Source of the DNA: Kutzneria sp.
GTDB taxonomy: Bacteria > Actinomycetota > Actinomycetes > Mycobacteriales > Pseudonocardiaceae
Reading direction: 5' to 3'
Assembly: GCA_019239965.1 (NCBI GenBank)
Contig: JAFAZC010000062.1
Span: 1-53,348 of the forward strand
Length of the DNA: 53,348 nucleotides
Each line of letters opens with the position of its first letter. The stretch's first letter is position 1. This document shows positions 43,708-52,214 of this stretch, piece by piece. The notes below the pieces were generated by a model. It made no database searches. It saw only the letters and a list, made by a program, of their open reading frames with translations, and was not told where the DNA came from. Made by a program: the position numbers and the translations under genes.

Positions 43708-43714
43708 GAGAATA
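43708..43714. promoter_or_regulatory. Overlapping divergent -10 boxes for menB and menD
   Basis: On the minus strand TATTCT (43714-43709) is 7 nt from the menB GTG; on the plus strand GAGAAT (43708-43713) is 6 nt from the menD GTG. Both share the only AT-rich bases in the gap. Confidence 0.55.
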
Positions 43715-43719
43715 GGCGG

Positions 43720-45420
43720 GTGAACCCCTCCACCGCGCAGGCCCGTGTGGTCGTCGATGAGCTGGTGCGCAACGGCGTGCGGCATGCGGTGTCGTGTCCT
43801 GGTTCCCGCAACGCGCCGCTGTCTTTCGCGTTGCACGAGGCGGCCGTGGCTGGCCGGCTCGAACTGCACGTCCGTATCGACGAGCGCTCAGCGGGGTTCC
43901 TGGCGCTCGGGCTGTCCAAGGGCTGGGGAAACCGTCCGCGGCCCGACCTCGTCGCCGTCGTGTGCACCTCCGGCACCGCTGTGGCCAACCTGCACCCGGC
44001 GGTACTGGAGGCGTATCACAGTGGTGAGCCGCTGATCGTGCTGACCGCCGACCGGCCGGCGGAACTGGTCGGGTCGGGCGCCAACCAGACCACCACCCAA
44101 CACGGGATCTTCGGCCCGCTGGTGCCGACCGTCGACTTTCCCATCGCGGAACGGCGCGCCGGCCAGAACGCCGTGTGGCGCGGCATGGTGTGCCGCTCGC
44201 TGCCCGTGGACGGGCCGGTGCACCTGAACCTGCCGTTGCGTGAGCCGTTGGTACCCGCCGGCGGGGCCGACTGGCCAGAACCGCTGGACGGGCGGGCGGA
44301 CGGCAAGCCGTGGACCTCGACCACCCGTGCCGCGTCCTGTCGTGCCCATGCCGACGACCTCGGTCACCTCAGTGCCCGCACGCTCGTGGTCGTCGGCGAC
44401 GTCCACCGGAGCCATGTCCGGTGGGCGGGAGAGGTCGCCGACAAGGCCGGCTGGCCGGTCATCGCCGAGCCGTCAGGCCGGCACCTCGCGGACACCGCGG
44501 CGGTGATCACCTGTGGTGGCGCCATGCTGGCGGCCGGTTCGCTGCCCGACCGCCTGCGCCCGGAATCGGTCCTCGTGATCGGCAGGCCAACCCTGAGTAG
44601 GGGCGTGCAGCTGCTGTTGCGGGAAACGCCCGTCGTGCACGTGGTCTCCGACGGTCCGCGGTGGGCCGATCCGCAGTGCGTCGCGACCCACGTGTCCGGT
44701 CCGATCGACAAGGGCGCCGCGGTGCCGCCGCCGGACTCCCATTGGCTCGCCGGGTGGCAGGCTGCCGATTCCGCGGTTCGTGACGCGATGGACGCGCTGC
44801 TCACCGCGCAACCGTGGCCGTCGGGGCTCCGGTTGGCCAGCGAGCTCGTCGCCGCGTTGCCTCCGGAGTCGACGCTGTTCCTCGGTTCGTCCAACCCTGT
44901 CAGGGACGTGGACCTCGTCGCCTGGCAACGGCACGACATCGTCATGCTCGCCAATCGGGGCCTTGCCGGGATCGACGGCACCGTGTCCTCGGCGATCGGG
45001 GTGATGCTGGGATCAGGGGGCAGGAACGGGTATGCCCTGCTCGGCGACCTGACGTTCCTGCACGACATCAATGGTTTGCTGCTCGGCCCGGACGAACGGC
45101 GGCCGAATCTGACCGTGGTCGTGCTCAACGACGATGGCGGCGGCATTTTCTCATTGCTGGAGCAGGGTTCCGGCGAACACACGGATTCGTTCGAGCGGAT
45201 TTTCGGCACACCGCACGGCGCTGACCTTGCCGCGCTGTGCGCCGGCTACCACGTGCCGCACCAACTGGTGACCACTGTCGACGAGCTGCGGCGTGAGCTG
45301 ACACCGTCGACGGGAATCCACGTTGTCGAGGTGCGTTCCGATCGCGCCGCGCTCCGCGATCTGCACGCCAGACTGCGTCGGGTCGTCGCGGACGCCCTGG
45401 CAACCCACCATCGGCGGTAG
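43720..45420 (+). CDS. menD: SEPHCHC synthase (MenD)
   Basis: A 566-residue thiamine-diphosphate enzyme that adds 2-oxoglutarate to isochorismate, yielding SEPHCHC. The N-terminal domain has the family motif VSCPGSRNAPLSFAL and the catalytic glutamate region HVRIDERSAGFLALGLSK. The ThDP fold is marked by NRGLAGIDGTVSSAIG and the Mg-binding GDLTFLHDINGLLLG, ending with VLNDDGGGIFSLLEQG. GTG 43720 starts at the homologous N-terminus (NPSTAQARVVVDELV). The frame is open for nearly 1 kb upstream but this is antisense to menB. Counterpart of Rv0555. Confidence 0.97.
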   Translation: MNPSTAQARVVVDELVRNGVRHAVSCPGSRNAPLSFALHEAAVAGRLELHVRIDERSAGFLALGLSKGWGNRPRPDLVAVVCTSGTAVANLHPAVLEAYHSGEPLIVLTADRPAELVGSGANQTTTQHGIFGPLVPTVDFPIAERRAGQNAVWRGMVCRSLPVDGPVHLNLPLREPLVPAGGADWPEPLDGRADGKPWTSTTRAASCRAHADDLGHLSARTLVVVGDVHRSHVRWAGEVADKAGWPVIAEPSGRHLADTAAVITCGGAMLAAGSLPDRLRPESVLVIGRPTLSRGVQLLLRETPVVHVVSDGPRWADPQCVATHVSGPIDKGAAVPPPDSHWLAGWQAADSAVRDAMDALLTAQPWPSGLRLASELVAALPPESTLFLGSSNPVRDVDLVAWQRHDIVMLANRGLAGIDGTVSSAIGVMLGSGGRNGYALLGDLTFLHDINGLLLGPDERRPNLTVVVLNDDGGGIFSLLEQGSGEHTDSFERIFGTPHGADLAALCAGYHVPHQLVTTVDELRRELTPSTGIHVVEVRSDRAALRDLHARLRRVVADALATHHRR

Positions 45421-45489
45421 CGTGATTTCGTTGCCCTCTCTATGTTGCTGTCTCGTCATCGCCGGGTGGGACGGAAACAGGGAGTCGTC

Positions 45490-46986
45490 GTGTTCAGATC
45501 GAAGCTGTTCGTGGCCGCGGTCACGATGGCGACGGGTGTGCTGCTCGCAGGGACGGCCAGTGCCGGTACGCCGCCTCCCGGCGCCGGCGGGCAGTCGATC
45601 GGCGATCCGTACTTCCCGGCCGACGGCAACACTGGCTACGACGTCCAGCACTACGACCTCGATCTGCGGTACCAGCCGGCAACCGACCAGCTGAACGGCA
45701 CGGCCACGATTCTGGCGACGACGACCCAGGAGCTGTCGAGCTTCTCCTTCGACTTCGGACTGCACCCGACTTCCGTGCTGGTGAACAGCTGGCCAGCGCG
45801 GTTCACCGAGAGCAACGCCAAACTGGTCGTCACGCCGGCGAAGGCACTGCCGAAGGCGGCCGCGGTCACCGTGGTCGTCACCTATGACGGCGTGCCGTCG
45901 CAGGTCGAGATCGGCGGCGAGAAGGATTGGGTCAAAACCCCGGACGGCGCGCTCGCGGTGAACGAGCCCCATGTCGCCGCGTTCTGGTACCCGGCCAACG
46001 ATCATCCGCTGGACAAGGCCACCTACGACGTGTCGATCGCGGTTCCCGACGGCACGCAGGCTGTCTCCAACGGCACGCTCGTCCGCAAGACCAGTCTGCT
46101 CGGCTGGACCCGCTGGTCGTGGCGCAGCACCAAGCCGCAGGCCAGTTATCTGGCGTTTCTCGCGATCGGCCACTACGACATCCGGAGCGCGGCGGGGCCG
46201 GACGGCGAACCGGTCATCACCGCCTACCACCAGGACCTCGGTGACAGCAGCGGTGCGGCGCAGGCAAGCGTCGAGCGCACGCCGGAGATCCTCGCCTGGG
46301 AGTCCACGCTGTTCGGGCCTTACCCCTTCGAGGCGCAGGGTGGCGTCGTTCCGGCCACCGGGCTCGACTTCGCGCTGGAGGACCAGACCCGCCCGGTGTA
46401 CAGCTCGAAGTTCTTCGCCGCCGGCGCGGATCCGTCGGTGATCGTGCACGAGAACGCCCACCAGTGGTTCGGCGATTCCGTTTCGGTCGGCGGCTGGCGC
46501 AATATCTGGCTCAACGAAGGGTTCGCCAGCTACGCGGAATGGCTGTGGTCGGAGGCGCACGGCCAGGGGACCGCCCAGCAGTTGTTCGACCACTACTACA
46601 ACTCCAAGCCGGCCACCGACCCGGCCTGGCAGATCGCCACCGGCGACCCCGGTCCTGCCAACCTGTTCGACGGCTTTGCCGTGTACGACCGGGGCGCGAT
46701 GGCGCTGCATGCGCTGCGAACGGCCGTTGGTGACACCGCGTTCTTCGCCATCCTCAAGGCGTGGGCCGCGCAGCAGCGCTACGGCAACGGCACCATCGAA
46801 CAGTTCGTCGCGCTCGCGGAGAAGGTTTCCGGTAAGGCCGTGCATCCCGTGCTCGATGACTGGCTGTTCACCAAGGGGCGCCCGACTCTCGGTGTCACCG
46901 CGAGTTTCGGCGTACCTGCCGTGCCCGCGTCGGTCGCCGAGCTCGACCGCACTCATCAGCTGCTCGCGACGGCCCGTCGCCGGTAG
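45490..46986 (+). CDS. Secreted M1-family metallopeptidase (gluzincin)
   Basis: A 498-residue exported zinc peptidase. Signal peptide ends near AGTASAGTPPPG. The N-terminal beta domain (about 45-235) precedes the catalytic domain, with zinc site HENAH (320-324) and third ligand E343 in WLNEGFASYAEW, 19 residues further as expected. The aminopeptidase exopeptidase motif appears as GLDFALEDQTR, a variant of GxMEN seen in secreted actinomycete members. It lacks the long C-terminal domain of PepN. GTG 45490 has GGGAG at a spacing of 5. Likely involved in external peptide use; unrelated to menaquinone. Confidence 0.9.
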   Translation: MFRSKLFVAAVTMATGVLLAGTASAGTPPPGAGGQSIGDPYFPADGNTGYDVQHYDLDLRYQPATDQLNGTATILATTTQELSSFSFDFGLHPTSVLVNSWPARFTESNAKLVVTPAKALPKAAAVTVVVTYDGVPSQVEIGGEKDWVKTPDGALAVNEPHVAAFWYPANDHPLDKATYDVSIAVPDGTQAVSNGTLVRKTSLLGWTRWSWRSTKPQASYLAFLAIGHYDIRSAAGPDGEPVITAYHQDLGDSSGAAQASVERTPEILAWESTLFGPYPFEAQGGVVPATGLDFALEDQTRPVYSSKFFAAGADPSVIVHENAHQWFGDSVSVGGWRNIWLNEGFASYAEWLWSEAHGQGTAQQLFDHYYNSKPATDPAWQIATGDPGPANLFDGFAVYDRGAMALHALRTAVGDTAFFAILKAWAAQQRYGNGTIEQFVALAEKVSGKAVHPVLDDWLFTKGRPTLGVTASFGVPAVPASVAELDRTHQLLATARRR

Positions 46987-47143
46987 TCAGGAGGCGGGGC
47001 GGAAGGATAGCCGTAGTCGACCGGCGACCGGGGTCGGAATTCACGGTGCGCAGCACATCGCTGACGCTCGGGGCGTGCACCGGATCGGTGCCCGTTGCGG
47101 CCGGGGTCCCGGCATGTATTCGTCAATCGCCGCGTGGGCGCAC

Positions 47144-47797
47144 TCAGATTGGGCAGTGCGGCCGTGATGCCGGACCGTTGCCCCGCCGGGGTCGCCGTTT
47201 CACCACGACGGGCAAGAGCAGTTCGAGGAAGCGCCGCACGAGCCAGGCCGGTGGCTGACCACCGGGATCGACGAAGCTCTGCCCCAGTGCGCCCTCCCGC
47301 AAAGTGATGATCATCCGAGCCAGTTCGTCCAGGTCGATGGTGCACGACAGTCCCGCGCGCGCAAGGAGATCGCCGAGCCCACGGGCGACTTGACCGCGCA
47401 CCTCGTCGTCGTGTTCGGCCAGCGTCCGGGCAGCCTCGGGGTTGCGTATCGCATAGAGAGTGAACTCGGTGGTCACCAGGTACCAGTTGCGCTCGTCGGG
47501 AGGCACGTGCGCGACGAGCTCGGCGATCTGTTCGAGTGTGATCGGCTCTCCGCTGCCGTCATCACTGGCCGTGACCACCCATTCCATGGCGCGCCGGGCG
47601 CGCGCGTCGAAGAGCGCGAAGAACAGTTCGTCCCGGGTGGCGAAGTTGGAGTAGAACGCGCCCCGCGTGTACCCGGCCCTTCGGCAGATGTCCTCGATGC
47701 TCGCGCCGCTGAATCCCTGTTCCGCGAAGACTTCCAGCGCCGCGTCGAACAGTCTGGCCCTTGTCTCCGGGCGTCGTTTGGTCATCCCCTTCGGCAT
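47144..47797 (-). CDS. TetR-family transcriptional regulator
   Basis: A 217-residue repressor. HTH about 12-58: LFDAALEVFAEQGFSGASIE and AGYTRGAFYSNFATRDELFF. The C-terminal 140 residues include TTEFTLYAIRNPEAARTLA and a basic tail (KRRPRRGNGPASRPH). ATG 47797 is preceded by AAGGAG. It diverges from an aldolase gene; the region between carries inverted and direct repeats, so the regulator probably controls that operon and itself. A 157-bp gap to the convergent M1 gene holds nothing obvious. Confidence 0.9.
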   Translation of the reverse strand: MPKGMTKRRPETRARLFDAALEVFAEQGFSGASIEDICRRAGYTRGAFYSNFATRDELFFALFDARARRAMEWVVTASDDGSGEPITLEQIAELVAHVPPDERNWYLVTTEFTLYAIRNPEAARTLAEHDDEVRGQVARGLGDLLARAGLSCTIDLDELARMIITLREGALGQSFVDPGGQPPAWLVRRFLELLLPVVVKRRPRRGNGPASRPHCPI

Positions 47798-47842
47798 GGC
47801 ACTCCTTCCGAGTGGGTTGACATCGAGGCCGTGCTCGCAAAT

Positions 47843-47880
47843 GATACATGAATGTATCCGATGCGACTGTGTATCGGATG
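47843..47880. promoter_or_regulatory. Probable operator cluster of the TetR regulator
   Basis: GATACAT-GA-ATGTATC (47843-47858) is a perfect inverted repeat. Overlapping it, TGTATCCGATG (47853-47863) recurs as TGTATCGGATG (47870-47880), 17 bp later. Both lie in the 124-bp divergent region. Confidence 0.75.
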
Positions 47881-47921
47881 TACCCCGGACTTTCCCGAAC
47901 CATGTCTCGTCTGGAGTAACC

Positions 47922-48731
47922 GTGACCAGCATGCTGTCCGCGACTGTCAGCGCCGCCATAGGTCCCGTTCCCGAGGGATTCACCGTCCCACAGCCTCCGA
48001 CGTTCACCAACGTCGACGACGAACGCGTGTATCGCAAGGAACAGCTGGCCGCGGGCTTCAGGCTGTTCGGGGCTTTCGGCTTCTCCGAAGGAGTGGCCGG
48101 GCACATCACCGTCCGTGATCCGGAGAACCCCGACTGGTTCTGGGTCAACCCCTTCGGCATGAACTTCAGCCGGATCAAGGCCTCGGACCTCATCCTCGTC
48201 GATCACGAGGGCACCGTCCTGCACGGCACCCGCCCGGTGAACCGTGCCGCCTTCGTCATCCATTCCCAGGTCCACCGTGCCCGACCGGACGCGCTCGCCG
48301 CGGCCCACTCTCATTCGTTGCACGGCAAGGCCTTCTCCAGCCTCGGTGTGCTCCTCGATCCGCTGACCCAGGACGCCTGCGCGTTCTTCGAGGACCACGG
48401 CCTGTACAGCGACTACCGCGGCGTGGTCGGCGATGTGGAGGAGGGTCAGCGGATAGCCAGGGCACTCGGCTCGTACAAGGCAGTCATCCTGCAGAACCAC
48501 GGGCTGCTCACGGTCGGCGGATCGGTCGCGGAGGCCGTCTGGTGGTTCACCACGATGGAACGGTCGTGCCAGGCGCAGCTGTTGGCCATGGCCGCCGGCA
48601 CGCCCAAGCTCATCGACCGGGAGACCGCCCTGCTCACCCGTGCCCAGGTCGGCACTCCGCTGGCCGGCTGGTTCCAGGCGCAGCCGCTGTGGGACCAGAT
48701 CACCAGTGCCCACCCCGACCTCGTCGACTAG
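47922..48731 (+). CDS. Class II aldolase/adducin-family protein
   Basis: A 269-residue cytoplasmic zinc enzyme family member. The metal-binding His pair is H129 and H131 in LAAAHSHSLHGKAFS, with a third His in VILQNHGLLTVG; the catalytic Glu position falls in GFSEGVAGHITVRDPENPD. The family covers fuculose-phosphate aldolase, decarboxylases and related enzymes, so the reaction is not certain. GTG 47922 has GGAG at 5 nt; ATG 47931 is an alternative. First gene of an operon with a hydrolase and an FMN oxidoreductase; a TetR regulator diverges from it. Confidence 0.85.
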   Translation: MTSMLSATVSAAIGPVPEGFTVPQPPTFTNVDDERVYRKEQLAAGFRLFGAFGFSEGVAGHITVRDPENPDWFWVNPFGMNFSRIKASDLILVDHEGTVLHGTRPVNRAAFVIHSQVHRARPDALAAAHSHSLHGKAFSSLGVLLDPLTQDACAFFEDHGLYSDYRGVVGDVEEGQRIARALGSYKAVILQNHGLLTVGGSVAEAVWWFTTMERSCQAQLLAMAAGTPKLIDRETALLTRAQVGTPLAGWFQAQPLWDQITSAHPDLVD

Positions 48732-48823
48732 CAGGCTCGACACGGAGCACTGGCCAAGAAGATCGAAAGTAAGCCGACCACGAAGGTGCAGCACAGTACC
48801 TCGACCGAAGGAGAAAGCCCGTC

Positions 48824-49717
48824 GTGAGGCAAGGAGAAGTCCATGCCAACGGGTTGCGATTCCGCTATCTTGAGCAGGGAGACGGTCCCCTTGTCTTGCT
48901 GCTGCACGGTTTCCCCGACAATGCCTACTCATGGGAGCACCAGATCCCGGCACTGGCGGACGCCGGCTACCGGGTGGTCGCGCCATTCCTCCGGGGCTAT
49001 CCACCGACCGAGGTTCCGCCGGACGGGTTCTACGACCGCGCGACGCTGGCAACGGACGTGAAGTGCCTGATCGATGAGCTGAATGACGGCCAGCCGTGTC
49101 ATCTTGTCGGCCAGGACTGGGGTGCGGCGATCGGTTATGGCGTGCTCGGTGCCTATCCGGAGTGGATCCGGCGTGCGGTGCTGCTCGCGGTGCCGCATCC
49201 ACAACAGGTTCGGCGCACCCTTCGCCGATCGCCGAGGCATCTGATCCGTTCTTTCCACTGGTTGCTGTTCCAACTGCCCGTGCTGCCGGAAATCCTGTGC
49301 CGGGCAGGCAACTTCGCGTTCATCGGGTTCCTGTGGCGGCTGTGGTCCCCTGCCTTCGACGACAGGGAGCACGTCGCACGGATCAAGCACATGCTCGCCG
49401 AGCCTGGCGCGATGGCGGCGACTCTCGCCTACTATCGCGCGATGTTCCGGTCGAGCCGATCAGACCCGCGGCTCGCGCAGGTGCGGACCCGACTGGCCCG
49501 CCCAATCGGGAGGCCGACCATGGTGCTGTGCGGAACGCGCGACATGCGGAGCGACATGCTTGACGGGCAACGAGATCTGTTCACCGGTGCCTATCGGTGG
49601 GACGAGGTCCGCGGCGCGGGGCACTTCCTGCAGCGGGAACAGCCGGCGGCCGTCAACGCACTGATCCTCGACTGGCTCTCGGCCTACCACGAGGAAAACT
49701 CTCATGAGCCATGCTGA
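48824..49717 (+). CDS. Alpha/beta hydrolase (epoxide hydrolase-like)
   Basis: A 297-residue alpha/beta hydrolase. The nucleophile is D98 in LVGQDWGAAIGYG, i.e. an Asp nucleophile as in epoxide hydrolases and haloalkane dehalogenases, not Ser. The oxyanion segment is HGFPD (28-32), and the catalytic His lies in GAGHFLQREQP. A cap domain of about 90 residues is inserted after residue 125. Substrate unknown. GTG start with GGAGAAAG. The gap of 92 bp from the aldolase has no terminator, and the next gene overlaps by 14 nt, so the three are probably co-transcribed. Confidence 0.87.
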   Translation: MRQGEVHANGLRFRYLEQGDGPLVLLLHGFPDNAYSWEHQIPALADAGYRVVAPFLRGYPPTEVPPDGFYDRATLATDVKCLIDELNDGQPCHLVGQDWGAAIGYGVLGAYPEWIRRAVLLAVPHPQQVRRTLRRSPRHLIRSFHWLLFQLPVLPEILCRAGNFAFIGFLWRLWSPAFDDREHVARIKHMLAEPGAMAATLAYYRAMFRSSRSDPRLAQVRTRLARPIGRPTMVLCGTRDMRSDMLDGQRDLFTGAYRWDEVRGAGHFLQREQPAAVNALILDWLSAYHEENSHEPC

Positions 49718-50861
49718 TTTCCAGAACGAGATCTACTCGGGCGGGCTGTCGGGCGTTCGTCCCGCCCTGCCGACCGACCTCACCAGGCTCGAAGCGCTGG
49801 CGGCCGAGCGGTTGTCGACCGAGGTCTACGCCTACGTCGCCGGCTCGGCGGGCACCGCGGCGACGGCCCGCGCGAACCGTGCCGCGTTCGCCAAGTGGCG
49901 GCTGGTACCGCGCATGCTTCGAGACGTGTCCCAGCCCGAACTGTCCGTGACGGTGTTCGGTACGACGATGCCGGCCCCGGTGTTGCTCGGTCCGGTCGGT
50001 GTCCAGGCGATCCTGCACCCGGACGGGGAGCTGGCCACGGCGCGGGCGGCGGCGGCGCTGGGCGTCCCGGTGGTCGTCAGTACCGCGGCGTCGCGAACCA
50101 TGGAACAGGTGGCCGAGGCGGCTGGGCCGCGCTGGTACCAGCTGTACTGGCCGAATGACAGGAAACTGGCCGCGAGTTTCCTTCGCCGCGCCAACGCCGC
50201 CGGTTACACCGCGCTGGTGGTCACGCTGGACACCTACCGGATGGCCTGGCGTCCCGGCGACCTCGACGCGGCCCATCTGCCGTTCCTGCGCGGTGTCGGG
50301 GTGCAGAACTTCTTCAGCGACCCGGAGTTCCAGCGGTCGGTCGGCGGCGAGATCACCGACGAGAACCGGTCGGCCGCGATGCTGCGCTGGACCGAGACCT
50401 TCGGCGATCCGTCGTTGACCTGGGACGACCTGGCCTGGCTCCGGAAGGAGTGGACCGGCCCCATCGCGTTGAAGGGCATCCAGCATCCCGACGACGCCCG
50501 TCGGGCGGCCGACGCGGGCATGGACGGCGTGATCGTCTCCAACCACGGGGGCCGCCAAGTCGATGGCGCGGTCGCTTCCCTCGACCAGCTGCCGCCGATC
50601 GTGGACGCGGTGGGAGAGGAGTTGACCGTCCTGTTCGACAGCGGGATACGGACCGGTGCGGACATCGCCAAGGCCCTCGCGCTCGGCGCGCGGGCGGTCC
50701 TGATCGGCCGTCCGTACGCCTACGGGCTGAGCCTCGGCGGGGAGTCGGGCGTGCGGCACGTGCTGCGCTGCCTGCTTGCCGAGCTGGAGCTCACCCTCAC
50801 CCTGTCCGGCCACCGTCGCCCGAGCGAGCTCACCAGGGACGTGCTCACCCCGGTCGGCTGA
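49704..50861 (+). CDS. FMN-dependent alpha-hydroxy acid oxidoreductase (lactate 2-monooxygenase-like)
   Basis: A 385-residue FMN TIM-barrel enzyme. The signature VIVSNHGGRQVDGAV carries the catalytic His and Arg; FMN phosphate is bound at LFDSGIRTGADIAKALALGA and GRPYAYGLSLGGESG. Start FQNEIYSGGLSGVRPALP, and LKGIQHPDDARRA, resemble M. smegmatis lactate 2-monooxygenase more than plain LldD. It would oxidise a 2-hydroxy acid, possibly one released by the two upstream enzymes. It overlaps the hydrolase by 14 nt. A hairpin follows. Confidence 0.88.
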   Translation: MSHADFQNEIYSGGLSGVRPALPTDLTRLEALAAERLSTEVYAYVAGSAGTAATARANRAAFAKWRLVPRMLRDVSQPELSVTVFGTTMPAPVLLGPVGVQAILHPDGELATARAAAALGVPVVVSTAASRTMEQVAEAAGPRWYQLYWPNDRKLAASFLRRANAAGYTALVVTLDTYRMAWRPGDLDAAHLPFLRGVGVQNFFSDPEFQRSVGGEITDENRSAAMLRWTETFGDPSLTWDDLAWLRKEWTGPIALKGIQHPDDARRAADAGMDGVIVSNHGGRQVDGAVASLDQLPPIVDAVGEELTVLFDSGIRTGADIAKALALGARAVLIGRPYAYGLSLGGESGVRHVLRCLLAELELTLTLSGHRRPSELTRDVLTPVG

Positions 50862-50884
50862 GTCACAGGCCCGTTCGCCGGTGG

Positions 50885-50906
50885 CCCGGCATCGCGGCGT
50901 GCCGGG
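50885..50906. terminator. Hairpin between convergent FMN oxidoreductase and menF genes
   Basis: CCCGGCA (50885-50891) and TGCCGGG (50900-50906) form a 7-bp stem with an 8-base loop, next to the menF stop codon and 24 bp after the other gene's stop. Confidence 0.55.
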
Positions 50907-52151
50907 TCAGACGAGACCCTCCAGGGCGTCGCGGATCGGGATCATCTTCGCGGCCGCCTCGGCGACCTCGGTGTCCGGGTCGGAGTCGGGCACCATGCCG
51001 CCGCCTGCGAACAGCCGGGCGGAGCAGCCGGACAGCTGCGCGCACCGCAGCGCGATGCCGACCTCGCCGTCACCGTTGGCGTCGACCCAGCCGACCGGGC
51101 CGGCATAACGGCCCCGGTCCATCCCCTCCAGCTCGCCGATCGCGGTGACGGCGGCGGCGCGGGGCGTGCCGCCGACGGCCGCCGTCGGATGCACGGCCCC
51201 CGCGAGCGCGAGCAGAGACGGCTCGTCGGTCAGCTCCCCGGTCACGTCGCTGGCCAGGTGCACGACATTGGGCAGCCGCAGCACGTGCGGCCGAGGTGAA
51301 ACCGAAAGGGAGGCGCAGAACGGCCGCAGGGTCTCGGTGAGCGACTCGACCGCATACCCGTGTTCGGTACGGTTCTTCGACGAGGCCATCAGTTCCGCGG
51401 CGAGTTCATCGCCGTCGACACCGGGGCGTGGCCACATGGTCCCCGCGAGGACCCGGGAGTACACCGCCGAGTCACGGCGGCGCAGCAGCATCTCCGGGGT
51501 GGCGCCGACAAGGCCGTCCACGGAGAACACCCAGCAGCTCGGGTAGCGCTGCGCGAGTCCGTGCAGCACGAACCTGGGGTCGATCGCGGAGTCCGCGGTC
51601 GCGACGAGATCGTGCGCGAGCACGACCTTCGCCAGTTCGCCGGCACTCATCCGGCGCACGGCCCTGCTGACGGCCTCCCGATACCCGGTCGCGGCGAGCT
51701 CGCCTTCGGAGTACCTGATCACCTCGGGCCGCCGCACCGGCTCGACGGTGCGCAACGGGTTGTCCGCGAGCTCCCCGATCTGTGTCACCCACGTCACGCC
51801 GTCCCTGCGGCCGACGAGCACCTCCGGCACGACGAGCGCCGACCGCCCGGGATCGTCGGCAAAGGCCATGCTGACGAACACAACCGGCCCGCTGCCCGGC
51901 AGCCGCACCTCGTCGACGCAGTCGATACCGGCCGAGTAGGCCCGCCACCATTGGTCGGCGGTGGCGAACCTGTCGGCGCCCGAGGGTTCGAACCGGGCCA
52001 CCTCACCCCAGCCGACGAGGCCATCACCACCCATCACCCAGGCGAGCGCGCCGATGGCCCCCGGCAACAGCCTGAGCAGTTCGGCGTCGGAAGCGACGGC
52101 ACGGGTGCGTGCGCGCAACGCGGTGGTATGCGGTGTTGGAACGGTCATCAC
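50907..52151 (-). CDS. menF: Isochorismate synthase
   Basis: A 414-residue chorismate-utilising enzyme giving isochorismate, the substrate of MenD. Core motifs: MSAGELAKVVLAHDL, ASSKNRTEHGYAVESL with the Mg-binding Glu, HPTAAVGGTPRAAA, and the C-terminal RLFAGGGMVPDSDPDTEVAE with its catalytic Glu. No salicylate-synthase or glutamine-amidotransferase features. Since it lies in a menaquinone region, MenF is a better call than a siderophore EntC, but the latter is not excluded. Start is GTG 52151 or ATG 52148; TACCCT lies 7 nt before the GTG, suggesting a leaderless mRNA. Confidence 0.88.
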   Translation of the reverse strand: MMTVPTPHTTALRARTRAVASDAELLRLLPGAIGALAWVMGGDGLVGWGEVARFEPSGADRFATADQWWRAYSAGIDCVDEVRLPGSGPVVFVSMAFADDPGRSALVVPEVLVGRRDGVTWVTQIGELADNPLRTVEPVRRPEVIRYSEGELAATGYREAVSRAVRRMSAGELAKVVLAHDLVATADSAIDPRFVLHGLAQRYPSCWVFSVDGLVGATPEMLLRRRDSAVYSRVLAGTMWPRPGVDGDELAAELMASSKNRTEHGYAVESLTETLRPFCASLSVSPRPHVLRLPNVVHLASDVTGELTDEPSLLALAGAVHPTAAVGGTPRAAAVTAIGELEGMDRGRYAGPVGWVDANGDGEVGIALRCAQLSGCSARLFAGGGMVPDSDPDTEVAEAAAKMIPIRDALEGLV

Positions 52152-52158
52152 CTAATCG

Positions 52159-52164
52159 AGGGTA
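52159..52164 (-). promoter_or_regulatory. -10 box (TACCCT) of menF, leaderless
   Basis: On the minus strand TACCCT ends 7 nt before the GTG at 52151, which has no ribosome binding site. Confidence 0.45.
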
Positions 52165-52200
52165 GAGCCGGTGCCCACGGTGCGGTCGGCGGTCTGGGCA

Positions 52201-52206
52201 TAGACT
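52201..52206 (+). promoter_or_regulatory. -10 box (TAGACT), leaderless
   Basis: TAGACT ends 8 nt before the GTG at 52215. The 63-bp divergent gap thus contains two back-to-back start regions. Confidence 0.45.
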
Positions 52207-52214
52207 CCGGCACT

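Noticed and set aside
42751-43719. N-terminal extension of menD by 323 codons
   Set aside because: The extension is antisense to menB, and MenD homology begins at 43720.
45151-46956. Minus-strand open frame of 601 codons
   Set aside because: Antisense to the M1 peptidase and the end of menD; composition typical of a GC shadow, no motif.
51980-52003. tRNA-like T-loop (GGGTTCGAACC) on the plus strand
   Set aside because: It lies inside menF and no acceptor, D or anticodon arm surrounds it.
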